A DNA stretch of 64,000 nt from Mixophyes australis. Lineage: Eukaryota > Chordata > Amphibia > Anura > Limnodynastidae. Below the pieces are notes generated by a model. The model was given only the letters and a program-made list of their open reading frames with translations. It was not told the origin of the DNA and searched no databases. Shown one piece after another: positions 24,590-35,800 of this stretch. The DNA is taken from NCBI GenBank assembly GCA_036250195.1, contig JAVHZZ010000003.1, forward strand, positions 18,492,504-18,556,503. Direction: 5' to 3'. A program made the translations under genes and the position numbers. Numbering within the stretch: the stretch's first letter is position 1; each line of letters opens with the position of its first letter.

Positions 24590-25780
24590 CAATATAGTTA
24601 TTAGTCCAAAATGTTGCAACGAGGTATCTTTCTGGACTGCGTAGTGGAGTGGCCCCCACAATATAATAAGAAAACCATCAACTGGTCTTAATCGCACCAA
24701 AAAATGTACCTGGACTGCATAGAGGAGTGGGTCACCACAATATAAATTAAAAACCCTGAACTTGTATGATTCGCACCAATAAATGTATCTGGACTGTGTA
24801 GAGGAGTGGTCACCACAATATAATTAAAAAACCCTCCACGGGTCTGAATTCCAAAAAAAAAGGTTCTGGACTGCGTAGTGGGGTGGGCCCGGTACACAAT
24901 TTTTTACCGGGGCCACAATATTATTAAAAAACCCTCCACGGGTCTGAATTCCACCCAAAAAGTTTATGGACTGCGTAGTGTAGTGTTCCCCACAATATTA
25001 TTTAAAAATTTTGCAGCAACAGTCAATGTTGTTTAATATCTGATACACCTCTATCTCAATTTGGTACCGGGGCCACAATACCTCCTCCAACCATGGTACA
25101 GAGCATTCATCATTGAGATCCCATCAAGTATGTTAAAGACGGACAGGGTCGAAGTGTTATTGGTTGACTTTGTAAACCAAAAAACTGTCCCTGCTGCACA
25201 TAGTCGTGCAATGAAGACTGACTTTTTCATTTAAAGGCACCATCTTTCAAGTGTAGTGTTTTTAAGTCATATTATACTTTTGGTAAAATTTGTTTAATTT
25301 GTTCCTCTTTATGGTAACTACTAATAGAATTAAAGTATTAAATAAATAGAAGCGGCAATTCCTCTTTATGGGAATTAGTAATAGAATTAAAGTATTAAAT
25401 AGAATTAAAGTATTAAATAGAGTGGTATAGAGTGGTAGTGTGGTATAGAGTAGTCCCCACAATATAATAATAAAACCCTCAACTGGTCAGAATTCCACCA
25501 AACAAGTATCTGGACTGCGTAGTGGGGTGGCCCCGGTACCCAATTTGATACCAGGGCCACAATAAAATAAATACACCCTCAACTGGTCAGAATTCCAATA
25601 AACAAGTATCTGGACTGCGTATTGGGGTGGCCCCGGTACCCAATTTGATACCAGGGCCACAATAAAATAAATACACCCTCAACTGGTCAGAATTCCACCA
25701 AACAAGTATCTGGACTGCGTAGTGGGGTGGCCCCGGTACTAAATTTGATACCGGGCCCACAATACCTCCTCCAAGTTCCA
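24590..25780. repeat. tandem repeats inside the hAT element
   Basis: Repeated blocks with CTGGACTGCGTAGTGGGGTG, CAGAATTCCACCAAACAAGT and GATACCAGGGCCACAATA. Copies at about 25500, 25610 and 25710 have a ~115-bp period; earlier copies (24640-25000) are shorter and more diverged. They lie in the 3' subterminal part of the element. Confidence 0.85.
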
Positions 25781-26035
25781 AGTGTAGTGTTTATAACATC
25801 TTAACACTACACTAATTCTAGCACGTCAAAACCTCTTGTTTTAAATAATGACAGGGCATTTAACTTTTGAGTTAATTTATTGAATTTGTTGGCATTTTCT
25901 TTTACTTTTTGAACATGGCAAACGACTGTTGAATGGTCACATAATGCCCAAAAAATAGTTGCAAGATGGAATTGTCCTTGGGCCCTCCCACCCACCCTTA
26001 TGTTGTTGAAATAGGACATGCACACTTTAACAAAC

Positions 26036-26092
26036 CAATCATTTCAGCGACAGGGCCTACCAAACAACTGTGGCTGAAATGATTGGTTTGTT
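26036..26092. repeat. inverted repeat inside the hAT element
   Basis: AACCAATCATTTCAGC and GCTGAAATGATTGGTT are perfect 16-bp arms around a ~22-bp loop between the hATC fragment and the terminal repeats. Confidence 0.8.
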
Positions 26093-26147
26093 TGGGCCCC
26101 CACACCAATAAAACAATTCATCTCTCCCTGTACAAACTAAACAGGCT

Positions 26148-26420
26148 CTACTGAGGAAAGATGTCGTCCTCATCCTCAACCTCTGATTCCTCTCCCCCTA
26201 CAGTGTGTACTTCCTCCTCATCACACATTATCAATTCGTCCCCGCTGGACTCCACAACCACAGGTCCCTCTGTAGTATCTGGAGGGCAGTGCTGTACTTC
26301 ATTGAGGAATTGATTATTCATTTTTATAAACATCATTTTTTCAACGTTGTGAGGAAGCAACCTCCTTCGCCGTTCACTGACCAGGTTCCCCGCTGCACTA
26401 AAAACTCTTTCCGAGTACAC
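26148..26420 (-). pseudogene. hAT transposase C-terminal (hATC) fragment
   Basis: The peptide begins YSERVFSAAGNLVSERRRRL and continues PHNVEKMMFIKMNNQF, the classic hAT C-terminal dimerisation motif, then an acidic tail ending IFPQ and a stop. Upstream remnants (LQSKLTRGSDVVELQKAVWK, about 26455-26540) are in a different frame with a stop between. Domestication is unlikely given the intact transposon ends and disrupted frame. Confidence 0.85.
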
Positions 26421-26788
26421 ACTGGAGGGGGGACAACTCAGTTAAAAAATAGAGCCAGTTTGTACAGGGGCTTCCAAACTGCCTTTTGGAGTTCTACCAC
26501 GTCACTACCTCTAGTTAATTTAGATTGCAAGGCTTGTAAATATTAATACTTTGAAGATAAAAAAAAACAGGCTGCACAGACTGTGGAGCTAGAAAGTGAA
26601 ATTAAATGGACCACGTTACTTTGGTGGCTATCTATGCTCCCCGCCCTACACTTGTAGTTGAATATAAATAAAGCAGCCTGCATAGACTATAGAACTAGAA
26701 ATTCAAATATACAAAGAAATGGACAAAGGCAGTTTGGTATCTGTCTGCATCAGATCCCCTCTCCACTAGGAGTAAAATAGAAAACTAT

Positions 26789-27549
26789 TCAGCCATTATA
26801 TAATCTAGAATATAAATAGAGATTGAGAAAGGCAATTTGGTATCTGTCTGCATCATAATCATCAACATCCTCCTCAGCGCCAGCTACATCAATATCCTCC
26901 TCCCGGTGTACAACATTCACACCTTCATTAGCCAAATCTGTAACTGGACTGTGGGTGATCCTTCCAGCATATGCAGAGGGCGTGCTGCAAATGCTGGATG
27001 GAGTCACCTCTTCCCGTACAGTGATGGGAAGGTCAGGGTTCACAACCAACACCCTTGGACTCGCCTTGGGGATTTGTGATGTCATCTGTTTAGAAGGCAG
27101 AGTTCTTTGCTGTTTTGTTGTTGTTGCTGACAGCATAACTCTCTTAAATTTTTTGTAGGGGGGGGAGGAGGAGGGCTTATATCCTTGGGTGAAGCTGGAC
27201 CACTAGTCATGAACACGGGCCAGGGCCTAAGCCGTTCCTTGCCACTACGTGTCGTAAATGGCATATTGCCAACTTTACGTTTCTCCTCAGATGATTTTAA
27301 GTTTCTCTTTTTGCTATTTTTTGAGAACTTGGGCTTTTTGGATTTTACATGCCCTGTACTAGGAGATTGGGCATCGGGCTTGCCAGACGACGTTGATGGC
27401 ATTTCATCGTCTATGTCATGACTAGTGCCAGCAGCTTCAGCATTAGGAGGAAGTGGGTCTTGATCTTTCCCTACTTTATACTCCAAATTTTTGTTTTCCA
27501 TTATATGTAGCACAAGAGAGCGTACCCCTAAGCCACACACACTCGGCAA
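26789..27549 (-). pseudogene. hAT element N-terminal open frames, frameshifted
   Basis: Two overlapping minus-strand frames (27082-27549, 26789-27136) offset by one base. The first contains STSSGKPDAQSPSTG, a KSKKPKFSKNSKKRN basic block and SGKERLRPWP. The relative at 39860-40300 has STSSGK, a basic block and SGKERMRPSP in the same order, so this is a family protein rather than chance. The second is acidic (EEDIDVAGAEEDVDDYDADR). No BED finger is evident. Function unknown beyond belonging to the element. Confidence 0.6.
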
Positions 27550-27594
27550 AGCCTTTAAAAATTATATGCGGCACAGGAGAGTAGCACTGGACTT

Positions 27595-27985
27595 ATACTG
27601 CTGAATCAGTGAACTTTGTAATATATCAGTACCACTGGACTTATACTGCTGAATCAGTGAACTTGGTAATATAATATTGCAGTACCAATGGGCTTATATA
27701 CTGCAGGATTGGTTTTGCAAATTTTGTTGTAATTAATTTTTTTTAATAACTTTTTTAAATTTTTTAAACACTTGGGAATAATGGGGAAATAACTATGCCC
27801 TTAGAAGCACAGAGCACAGGACACAGCACCACTGGACTGAACAGGACACAGCACAGGACCCAGCAGCACCACTGAACTCAAAATTGACAGAGCACAGGAC
27901 ACAGCACAACTGGACTGATACTGCAGAACACAGCACAGCACAGCACAGAACTAAACAGCACAGCACGAGATCTACCAGGACAGAG
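27595..27985. repeat. short tandem duplications near hAT right end
   Basis: ACTGGACTTATACTGCTGAA occurs twice about 52 bp apart (27588, 27638 region). 27805-27970 is dominated by AGCACAGGACACAGCAC variants. These are subterminal repeats of the transposon. Confidence 0.75.
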
Positions 27986-28821
27986 GACCACCTAACACAC
28001 CCTCCCTCTACCCTGATCAATGCCCGAGTGAAGATGGCGGCGACTAGCAGGGAATTTATAGGATCCGACTATCGCGAGATCCGACAGCGGGATTTTGACT
28101 CAGAGCCTCGGTTTCAAGTTTTCATTTGGCGCCAATACCCGGATCTGTCTCGAATCCGACTCGGATCGGAAAGGTTCGGGTGGGCTCGGATTCACAAAAT
28201 CCGAGTGCGCTCATCTCTAGTAGTTATATTCATGCCAAAGTACCTCAGAACACATGACTGCAAACATATATACATACTACTCATACACAATACACATACA
28301 CACATACATACAAATTTAGTTTACATAGTTAATTTATTTTTTGCATATTGTAGAGGTATTATATAAATATATGCACACACAAATTTATTAAACTTGAAGT
28401 TGTAGATTATTGTTAGGGTGGATTTGTAATCCTTGGAAAAAATATTTATAATGCTTTTTTGGTCTGATTTTTGTAATTTTGCTAAAAAAAACAATCAATT
28501 ATCAGATTTTTAATACATACTTTTTTATTTCATTACTTTTCGGGGGTTTACAATTTTTTACCCGGCCAAGAGAGGTGCGAGATAAAACTGCTTATTTCAT
28601 AGTTTACATTGCTGGGTTAAAATACAATTGAACAGCCCCCTTTAGCTCTAGCCTGTACCTTAACATGAGGCTCAAACCCGCAGAGATATGCTACTTTCAG
28701 AAAAAAACGTAACGCTAGATTTGCAATTGATTTGCGGGGAACATCAACGCGCTCCAAAATGACACAAAATAGCGTCACAATTGTTTAACGCTGTGTTATA
28801 CCGTCAATTGAATCGATCCCC

Positions 28822-29497
28822 TATACTATTTTAATCAGCTACTTGCTATGGAGCCAATGACAGGAGAAGAACATTTGTGACAACTATTCCCAGATAACTG
28901 TGTAGAAAATAAAGTATTGCCCATAACAACCAATCAGATTCCTTTTAGCAAACAAAGGAAACATCCGATTGGTTGTAAACGTCCCCCGTAGAGCCCCTTC
29001 AAGCCTCGTAGAGGGGAGAATTCAGCAGGATTATTGATTTCACAACAGTAATACACATAAGACACACAACCAAGTTATAGAACGTGTATTGCTGCTGATG
29101 CATTGTTGGCATTAAGTCCAGGCTATGTGTAAACTGACTGATTTCATATGCTGCTATCAGGAGCAGTTGAAGTATTGGCTACATAACATCTGACATTTAC
29201 AGTATTCTGTCCCTGCGGGCAACCTACAGATTTAGAGACGTCTGGAGAGGCAGCTGCTAGTGTCCCGGGGGCCGATAAAAGATGTAAATGTCTGAGAGAG
29301 TTAGACAAGAACACACATATTAATCTGACCACAAATATTAATCTGACATGTATACAAATCGTCATCTGTTCCATATAGCAACATCGCTCGTGGTCCTTTC
29401 TAGGGATGAAGATGGAAGTGCGTGTTTAGGAAAGTTGCTTGAAGGTTTTTTATCATGTAGATGTGTCTGGGACTTATCTTAATGGCTTATTGTATGC
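28822..29497. other. no gene recognised; small inverted motif
   Basis: ACAACCAATCAGATTCC and its near complement GGAAACATCCGATTGGTTGT form an imperfect hairpin at about 28925-28978, probably a MITE relic. The rest is unremarkable GULO intron 8 sequence. Confidence 0.45.
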
Positions 29498-29505
29498 ATC
29501 TAGGT

Positions 29506-30133
29506 CAGTGGTCAGAGAACAGGGGTAAATTACCCCAAATGGGGTATAAATGAAATCCCTGTGGGTAATGCTGCCGATTCACATGCTGTCAGTTGGATTG
29601 TAGACCCCTTTAAATGTGAAATTGCTGTTGTACCAGAAGAGCCTCAAGGGTTGGCAGAGGCACTTCTTGAGCTTTGATGCAATAATGAAGCACGTATTGC
29701 ATATGAAAACAAAGCAGATCTGTCATATTTTTGGATGTCAACAGCTGCAAAGGCATCAAAATTGCACATGAGTAGGCAGTCAAAAGTTGCCGCCTTTTGC
29801 AACAACCTACCTTTGCCAACAAGGATTTTCCACTCTAACGAACATAAAAACAAAGCAGAGAAATCGATTGGACGCTGAAGACTGTATCCAAATTGCCCTG
29901 ACATCAAAATGCCCCAATATTGATGCTCTCGTATCAAAAATGAAGCAACATTATTTCTCCAAAACCTGAAGTTTTGAAGTTGAAGCTTTCAAAGACATTT
30001 TGAATAGATTCAATAAAATTTTGAATTCCAATAATTAATAATATATGATTTCCTTCCTTTCAAATCAAGGGAATAACGTAGGCGTATCTAAATATATTTG
30101 GGGGTAAAAGGTAAAAAAGTTCCCTGACCCCTG
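29506..30133 (+). mobile_element. hAT (Charlie/Buster-like) deletion derivative
   Basis: Ends CAGTGGTCAGAGAAC and TTCCCTGACCCCTG form the hAT-type inverted terminus (CAGKGGTCAG). They are flanked by ATCTAGGT (29498-29505) and ATCTAGAT (30134-30141), an 8-bp target duplication with one mismatch. It retains only the C-terminal transposase region. Confidence 0.85.
29598..29969 (+). pseudogene. hAT transposase C-terminal relic
   Basis: One frame gives VDPFKCEIAVVPEEPQGLAE, then a stop, then ARIAYENKADLSYFWM. A second frame (open from 29787) gives FATTYLCQQGFSTLTNIKTK followed by QRNRLDAEDC. These match the ZBED5/Buster-type hAT C-terminus (TYLCE-x-GFS-x-LT). An in-frame stop and a frameshift break it. 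Different subfamily from the copy at 24315. Confidence 0.8.
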
Positions 30134-30165
30134 ATCTAGATAGTATTCTGCAATCAGTGTATTAC

Positions 30166-30841
30166 TGTCAGGATCCGCCGTGACTCTCCTCCTTCCTGCA
30201 TTGACGTCCCCGGCCATCACCATGACGACCGGGGCGTCACTTCCGGCAACGGCCGGACGCCAAGTGTGTTAAGCGCCGGCAAGTGCTGCAGCCAGGCGCA
30301 TGCGCGAAGTATAGTCTCCGGGCTAATTAAACATCACAATCATTATTACGAAGTCTGAGCCTGTTTGTTATTACAGGGCTGAGCCCTGATTGGCCCATGT
30401 CAGTATATAAGGCAGGGAGGGCTTAGCCTCCCTGCCGATTATAGCGTCCAGTTTGCCTGTCAGCTAACCTGCTCCTGTATCATGTTGGTGACAACCTGTG
30501 GATTGATTTCTTGTGTATGACCCCTGCCTGGACTTTGACTCTGGCTTTTTGTCAGTGACCCTTGACCTTTCAGCCTGTACTTTGGATCTCGCTACCGTGC
30601 CTGTGACCCTGACCTTTGGCGTGTTTACAACTACTCCTGCTTGCAAGTGACCTCTGACCTTGGCTAGTTTACTGGATTCGCTGTCTGCCATTTCTCCTCA
30701 TTCCTGGGTTGTCCGCAGCCGGTACCCATTACACGACCCTCCGTTTGTCTGCAGCCAAGTCTGTCCCCACCACTAGGGGCAACAGTGAACACCAGACTTT
30801 CGGAGCGGGTTTTGTGGTATTGGCTGCTGGAGTTCCTAACA
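30166..30841 (+). mobile_element. solo-LTR-like element
   Basis: 676 bp beginning TGTCAGGATCC and ending GGAGTTCCTAACA: the TG...CA ends with short inverted TGTYAGGA characteristic of LTRs. Flanks ATTAC (30161-30165) and GTTAC (30842-30846) fit a 5-bp target duplication with one change. A TATA box (TATATAA, 30404-30410) sits mid-element, as expected for a U3/R boundary. No gag-pol or second LTR follows, so it is read as a solo LTR. Plus orientation is inferred from the TATA box. Confidence 0.7.
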
Positions 30842-30899
30842 GTTACTACAGGTTAATACAGGGACTTGGCATGCTACATGGTCTCTGGTAATTATAGTC

Positions 30900-32270
30900 C
30901 AGTGTAGTCAGGGATTCTGCTCACAGCATTTAAAGGACCTGGTTTCTCCATGGGGTAAACTTACTAGAGTGCAATTTTACAAAGTGTTTTGGCAAATTTT
31001 ATGTAGGGGTTGAAAAACTTGACATCTACTAAAGGCCAAACCTCACATACAATTGCATGGTTTTTTTTTTAAACCAACAATTTGAAACCAATTTTTTGCA
31101 ATCTGAAAAAATGAACATAAAACAGCCAGAAACGGGAATGTTTTTTAGACCTGGTTCTGATCGGCAAGAGAGCCACAAACTCCACTTCTCCAACAACCCA
31201 GGCTGCTCAGCATTGGGCATGGTCCTAGGAGGAGGGGGGCAACAAAATCATCCACTGGGTTCCTCCTGGCACCTCTGCCAGTACGTACCAGGTTAGTAAT
31301 ATGAAAATGTAGTACAGGTACTTGTAGAACTACAAGCGTCAGCAGTGCATGTGGACACATGTGGTGCCACAAGTTTGCACTACAAGTGTTTGCCGCATGC
31401 AATAAAGAATGTTGCCCCATTCTAATATCTAAATAAATCATTTGTGTCACTATACATATTAAGAATTAAGAACAGAGACTCCTTGATCTAAAGGATTTCT
31501 TAATATTATTATTGGGGCCATCATTTTCCTGTAGTGAAGATTCCATAATAAATACTTACCTGAAATCTTCTTATTTTCTTCCTCCAATGTAAACCATAAT
31601 AACAAGGTGCACCGTTCATGAGGAGCTCCCGACGCCAAATGAGTTAATATCTGGGCTGGGGCAAATGCAGGATTTGTAGAGGGGGGTTCCCACACCACGC
31701 CACCAGTGGGCGTGACCAGCATGCATGGGGGCGTGGCTATATTAGACAGTGCTTGGCTGCTCTCCAACTCTTCCTATCCCCATAATATACATGGGCAATG
31801 CTGTGTGCACTTTTGTTAGGTGCACACAGCTCTCCCTTTTCAAGCAGAGCCGTGTGAAGCGGGAGCAGGCTCCACCCACCTCAATTATACAGTGCCCCAG
31901 GCTTGGAGGGGGGTTTCCGGGCACTGTCCTACTTAACAGCCAGGCAACTAATCAGGATCACTCTCTCATAGTTTGTTCAGATCCCCACCCTAGTGGACCA
32001 GTCCTGATGCTGATTAGCACTGCGCTCTTACACAGTGCAGGAAAAAAACTGATTTTCCAATCCCGTTTCACTGCACGCATTTCAGTGTTTTCAAATACCA
32101 CACAACGCCAGCAGGGATGTAGTCTGTGGTCTGCTGCTATAAGGTGAAAAAGTACATAATTACAGGGAGAATATGAGTGAAATGGGACAGATTTGAGTCA
32201 AAAATGATCTCAGAATGTGTCTGTATGAAAGAGAAAAGAGCTAAGTCAGTGGAACATACCGCAATACCTC
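30900..32270. other. GULO intron 8: repeat fragments, no gene
   Basis: 31656-31930 contains GAGGGGGGTTCCC and GAGGGGGGTTTCC in direct orientation around GTGGGCGTGACCAGC and a GTGTGCAC-rich hairpin (GTGTGCACTTTTGTTAGGTGCACACAG, here described not as a functional hairpin). It is probably an eroded MITE. No exon recognised. Confidence 0.4.
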
Positions 32271-32280
32271 AGTAGATAAT

Positions 32281-32830
32281 GGTATGACTAAGAGACACAG
32301 CACCTGAGTGACCCCAGGGACCCTCATAATATAACGGTATGACTAAGAGACACAGCACCTGAGTGACCTCAGGGACCCTCATAATATAACGGTATGACTG
32401 AGAGACACAGCACCTGAGTGACCCCAGGGAACGTCACAATATAACGGTACGACTGAGAGACACAGCACCTGAGTGACCCCAGGGACCCTCATAATATAAC
32501 GGTATGACTGAGAGACACAGCACCTGAGTGACCTCAGGGACCCTTATAATATAACGGTATGACTGAGAGACACAGCACCTGAGTGACCTCAGGGACCCTC
32601 ATAATATAACGGTATGACTGAGAGACACAGCACCTGAGTGACCCCAGGGAACTTCACAATATAACGGTACGACTGAGAGACACAGCACCTGAGTGACCCC
32701 AGGGAACGTCACAATATAATGGTACGACTGAGAGACACAGTACCTGAGTGACCCCAGGGAACCTCACAATATAACGGTACGACTTTGAGGCACAGCACCT
32801 GAGTGACCCCCAGGGACATCCTACTGGGAG
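32281..32830. repeat. 55-bp minisatellite, 10 copies
   Basis: Units begin GGTATGACTGAGAGACACAG and end CTCATAATATAAC; starts fall at 32281, 32336, 32391 and so on to 32776, every 55 bp without an indel. Units differ by point changes only (CCC/CTC, GTAT/GTAC, CCTC/ACGTC). Confidence 0.95.
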
Positions 32831-35800
32831 CAGCAAATATATGAAGTGTCACCCCCATAGTGGAGGGTTGAGCAAGGTTGAGAGAGCAGTGCCATAACTG
32901 AGTGAGTGATGTTACAGCCGCAGAGGAGGTGTAAGTAAAACACTGCTGAGAGAAAATGGATGTGCGCTGAGACACCACTTTAAATTTGACAGTTCTAGTG
33001 ACAAATCCATGTTAATCCTGCCATAATTCATGTCATTGCGCAATGAAGGTGGTTCATGATGATGTGATTTGCAGTGAATAGCTGATGATGATGATGATGC
33101 ACAAGAGTAGCCTGCTCACCCGGAAGTCTGGTAGAAACACCTGAAATTCGTGAGTCTCCTGGACATTCCGAAATGATAGGCGAGACTGGTCACATGTCTG
33201 GTCACATGTAATAGAGTGTCCACAGAACTCGCACTTCTACAATGCCCATCAAGCCATGTTTGCCGAATTTCATCACAACATTTGTTTTGCATTATGAAGG
33301 CCAGAGAATAATAACACATGGTAAGAATGGCACCTACCGCGGAGAAAATGACAAACTGTATTGTGCAGTTGGTTGATATTGAAAAATAGGGACATAAATT
33401 CACAGAGTCCAAATATTTAAAACCTGAGACTCTCTGGAGAAATCAGTGACAGCTGTCAGCTGTGGAGTCAAGTCGTCCCACTCGGGGAACAGGCCCGGCA
33501 TGTTTAATTTTAGATCGCTATATGAAAAAAAAAAATCTCCTCATTTTATTTACGGATACAGTAGAAAGTTGCAATCCAGGTGATGTATGGTGATGATGGG
33601 CCTGAGGCTGACACAGCACAAGTTTATGGACAGAAGTTAATCAGTCCCAGAATAATTCCGTGTACAATGTGGTGGTATTGTGATATTTACAAGCCTTTCG
33701 TTAGCATTGCCGAGAGTTTACCGTGAAAGGAGGACACAGGGCAGCAATTGGGCCAGTGTAACATTAACACACAGGTTGTTAAATATGAAGAAAGAGAATT
33801 TAACTTTGCAAAAGTTAACTTTGCAAAAATGTATTATGAATTTTTGGCCAGTGAGTATAGGTTAAAGTTATATCAACCGCTAGGTGGAGTTGAAACAAGC
33901 ATATTTGCCGACTTTTCAGATCTTCCCTCCAGGAGATGCAGACGGTAGCTCTGTGATATCAGGGGGATGGGCGGGACTTAATGACTTAAGGGCTGTAAAA
34001 TAGGTGTGGCTTAACTTGAAAGTGGGTGGAGTCTTACACAAATGTCCCCCGTTGTAGGAGGCATTTGGTTGGAATGGGGCGGGGCTTATTTTGTCCTGCT
34101 TTGAGGATTTTACATGGGACAGGGAAGATGAATTCATATTATTAACTAACATAACTAATACTCCACCCCCTCACAAACATACAGTAAATTGTAATTTGTA
34201 AATGTTGGGTGAGATACCCTTTAAATACCTTGGTTTACAAGCAAAGATTTAAAGATTCCTCTCCTGCAATGCTCTCACCATAGGATTGAATGGATAACTC
34301 CATCTGTTTGCTTTTCAGAGCTTGATATAATTGCCCAGATCACAGTCCTCATTGAGTATTATGCAGACTGCTGGATTGTGCAGTACTTTTACTAATGCAG
34401 GAGTGTTCGGCTTTTCTTAAATGACAATTTTACTTAAAAATGCCTAAACCATACCAAAAAAGTCATTTCTGAATGGTTTAGGGCTTCATAAATATGCCAA
34501 AATAAATTAATAGAAACTACTGGAAAACATGCTAAAATTGGGAGGGGGGGAAGGAGTCCATCAGTGCCTGTCCCATGAATCTAGATTTAATAAATACCTA
34601 TTAAACATTAAAATTATTTAAATGCATACAATATTTAGTTACCTAAAACATATATTAAAATGTGCATAATTTTTACATTCTCTATTTCATACCCATTCTT
34701 AACGTGCTGTCACTAGTGCAAATATTACCAAAAAGCTTGTTCAATTTTATTTTAAAATAACCTCTTATTTTTCCCCACTATTTTAACATAAATACATAGA
34801 TATAAATATTCAGCTTATTCATAAGTCTCATAAGTTATATTTAACATTGACAACATTTGTTAGTCTGACAATCCAAGTGGTCTAATTAGTACATTATTAA
34901 TCGCTACTGACAAATACATGATGGTGTTACAACGTTAAAACTTGTATTTACAATGATTATCAATTGAAGCGTGTCATACTAGTAATTAAACACAAGGTGG
35001 CGGCAGCTCCCCGGGAGTGGATGTCTTCTTTCACTGTATCTACAGAACGCATATTACAGTTTCAGTGCCCCCAATGTAAGTGTGTATTATAGTTCTATAA
35101 TGCAATGTAATTACTAAAAAATAGGCATTTTTAGAGTAAGCATCAGAAACTTGTGGCTGTCTGGTTCTTCCAGGCTGACGCTGGAAGTTGTGATGTCCCA
35201 GCCAGCAACATCACTTATTATAGAAATTTCAGTAATTGTAAGATCATTTACAAGTCATAAGATTGTCACCATAATATCTATAGTACATATACTACCACAC
35301 TCCCTTTTCCAACCAAGTAGTAGGACCCTACTGCCCGCAGGAGGTAGAAAGGACTGGCCATTAATAATGCTTCTTGAGTTTGGTTTGTAATTTCTTTTAG
35401 TGATTGGGATCTGATATAACTGTATAACAACCCTGCTAAATTAATTAATTAAGAGCAGATTAATTCAGTGACACTAAAGTCAGTGGTGAATTGAGGAACA
35501 GACACGTATTTTCCATATTAAACTGACATCATTGCAAATAAACCATCTAGATTGTAAGTAAAGGGTTAAATGTCTTCAACAAAAAAAAAAGGGGATGATG
35601 CAGTTTCCATGGAACGCCTCTAGGGGGCAGTCACTGCTTTTACAACAATGATGATAAAGGGGACAATCAGCAATACAAAGTATTAACCTCTTAAGGGCTG
35701 TACATACTGGTGAGTAGATTTATATATATTGTCTTATTGTGCAGGGTTTCTGAGCATCTTCTTAACACGTGTTATATACCTGTGTGTGATGGGAAATGTT

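Larger units (their letters stand above)
24315..28221 (-). mobile_element. 3.9-kb hAT transposon with decayed transposase
   Basis: Flanked by a perfect 8-bp target duplication AGTTATAT (24307-24314, 28222-28229). Termini share TAGAGATG. Reading on the minus strand, it has a lysine-rich, serine-rich N-terminal open frame, an acidic middle, and a hATC dimerisation segment, in three different frames and with the central catalytic part missing. It lies inside the older element at 23966-28821. The homologous relative at 39344-40988 is in the opposite orientation. Confidence 0.85.
23966..28821. mobile_element. outer DNA transposon with TA flanks, carrying a nested hAT
   Basis: The left end GGGGCCGATTCAATTG is matched by the inverse of the right end (CAATTGAATCGATCCCC), and inner sequence also pairs (TTTAACGCTG left, TAACGCTGTG right). 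TA dinucleotides abut both ends (23964-23965, 28822-28823). Removing the nested hAT leaves about 0.95 kb without coding potential, so this is a non-autonomous element. TA flanks suggest Tc1/mariner-type, though PIF/Harbinger-like ends cannot be excluded. Confidence 0.7.

Noticed and set aside
27884..28366. 160-codon plus-strand frame
   Set aside because: It crosses the right end of the hAT element and its target duplication, and reads the CAGCACAG-type repeat; no homology.
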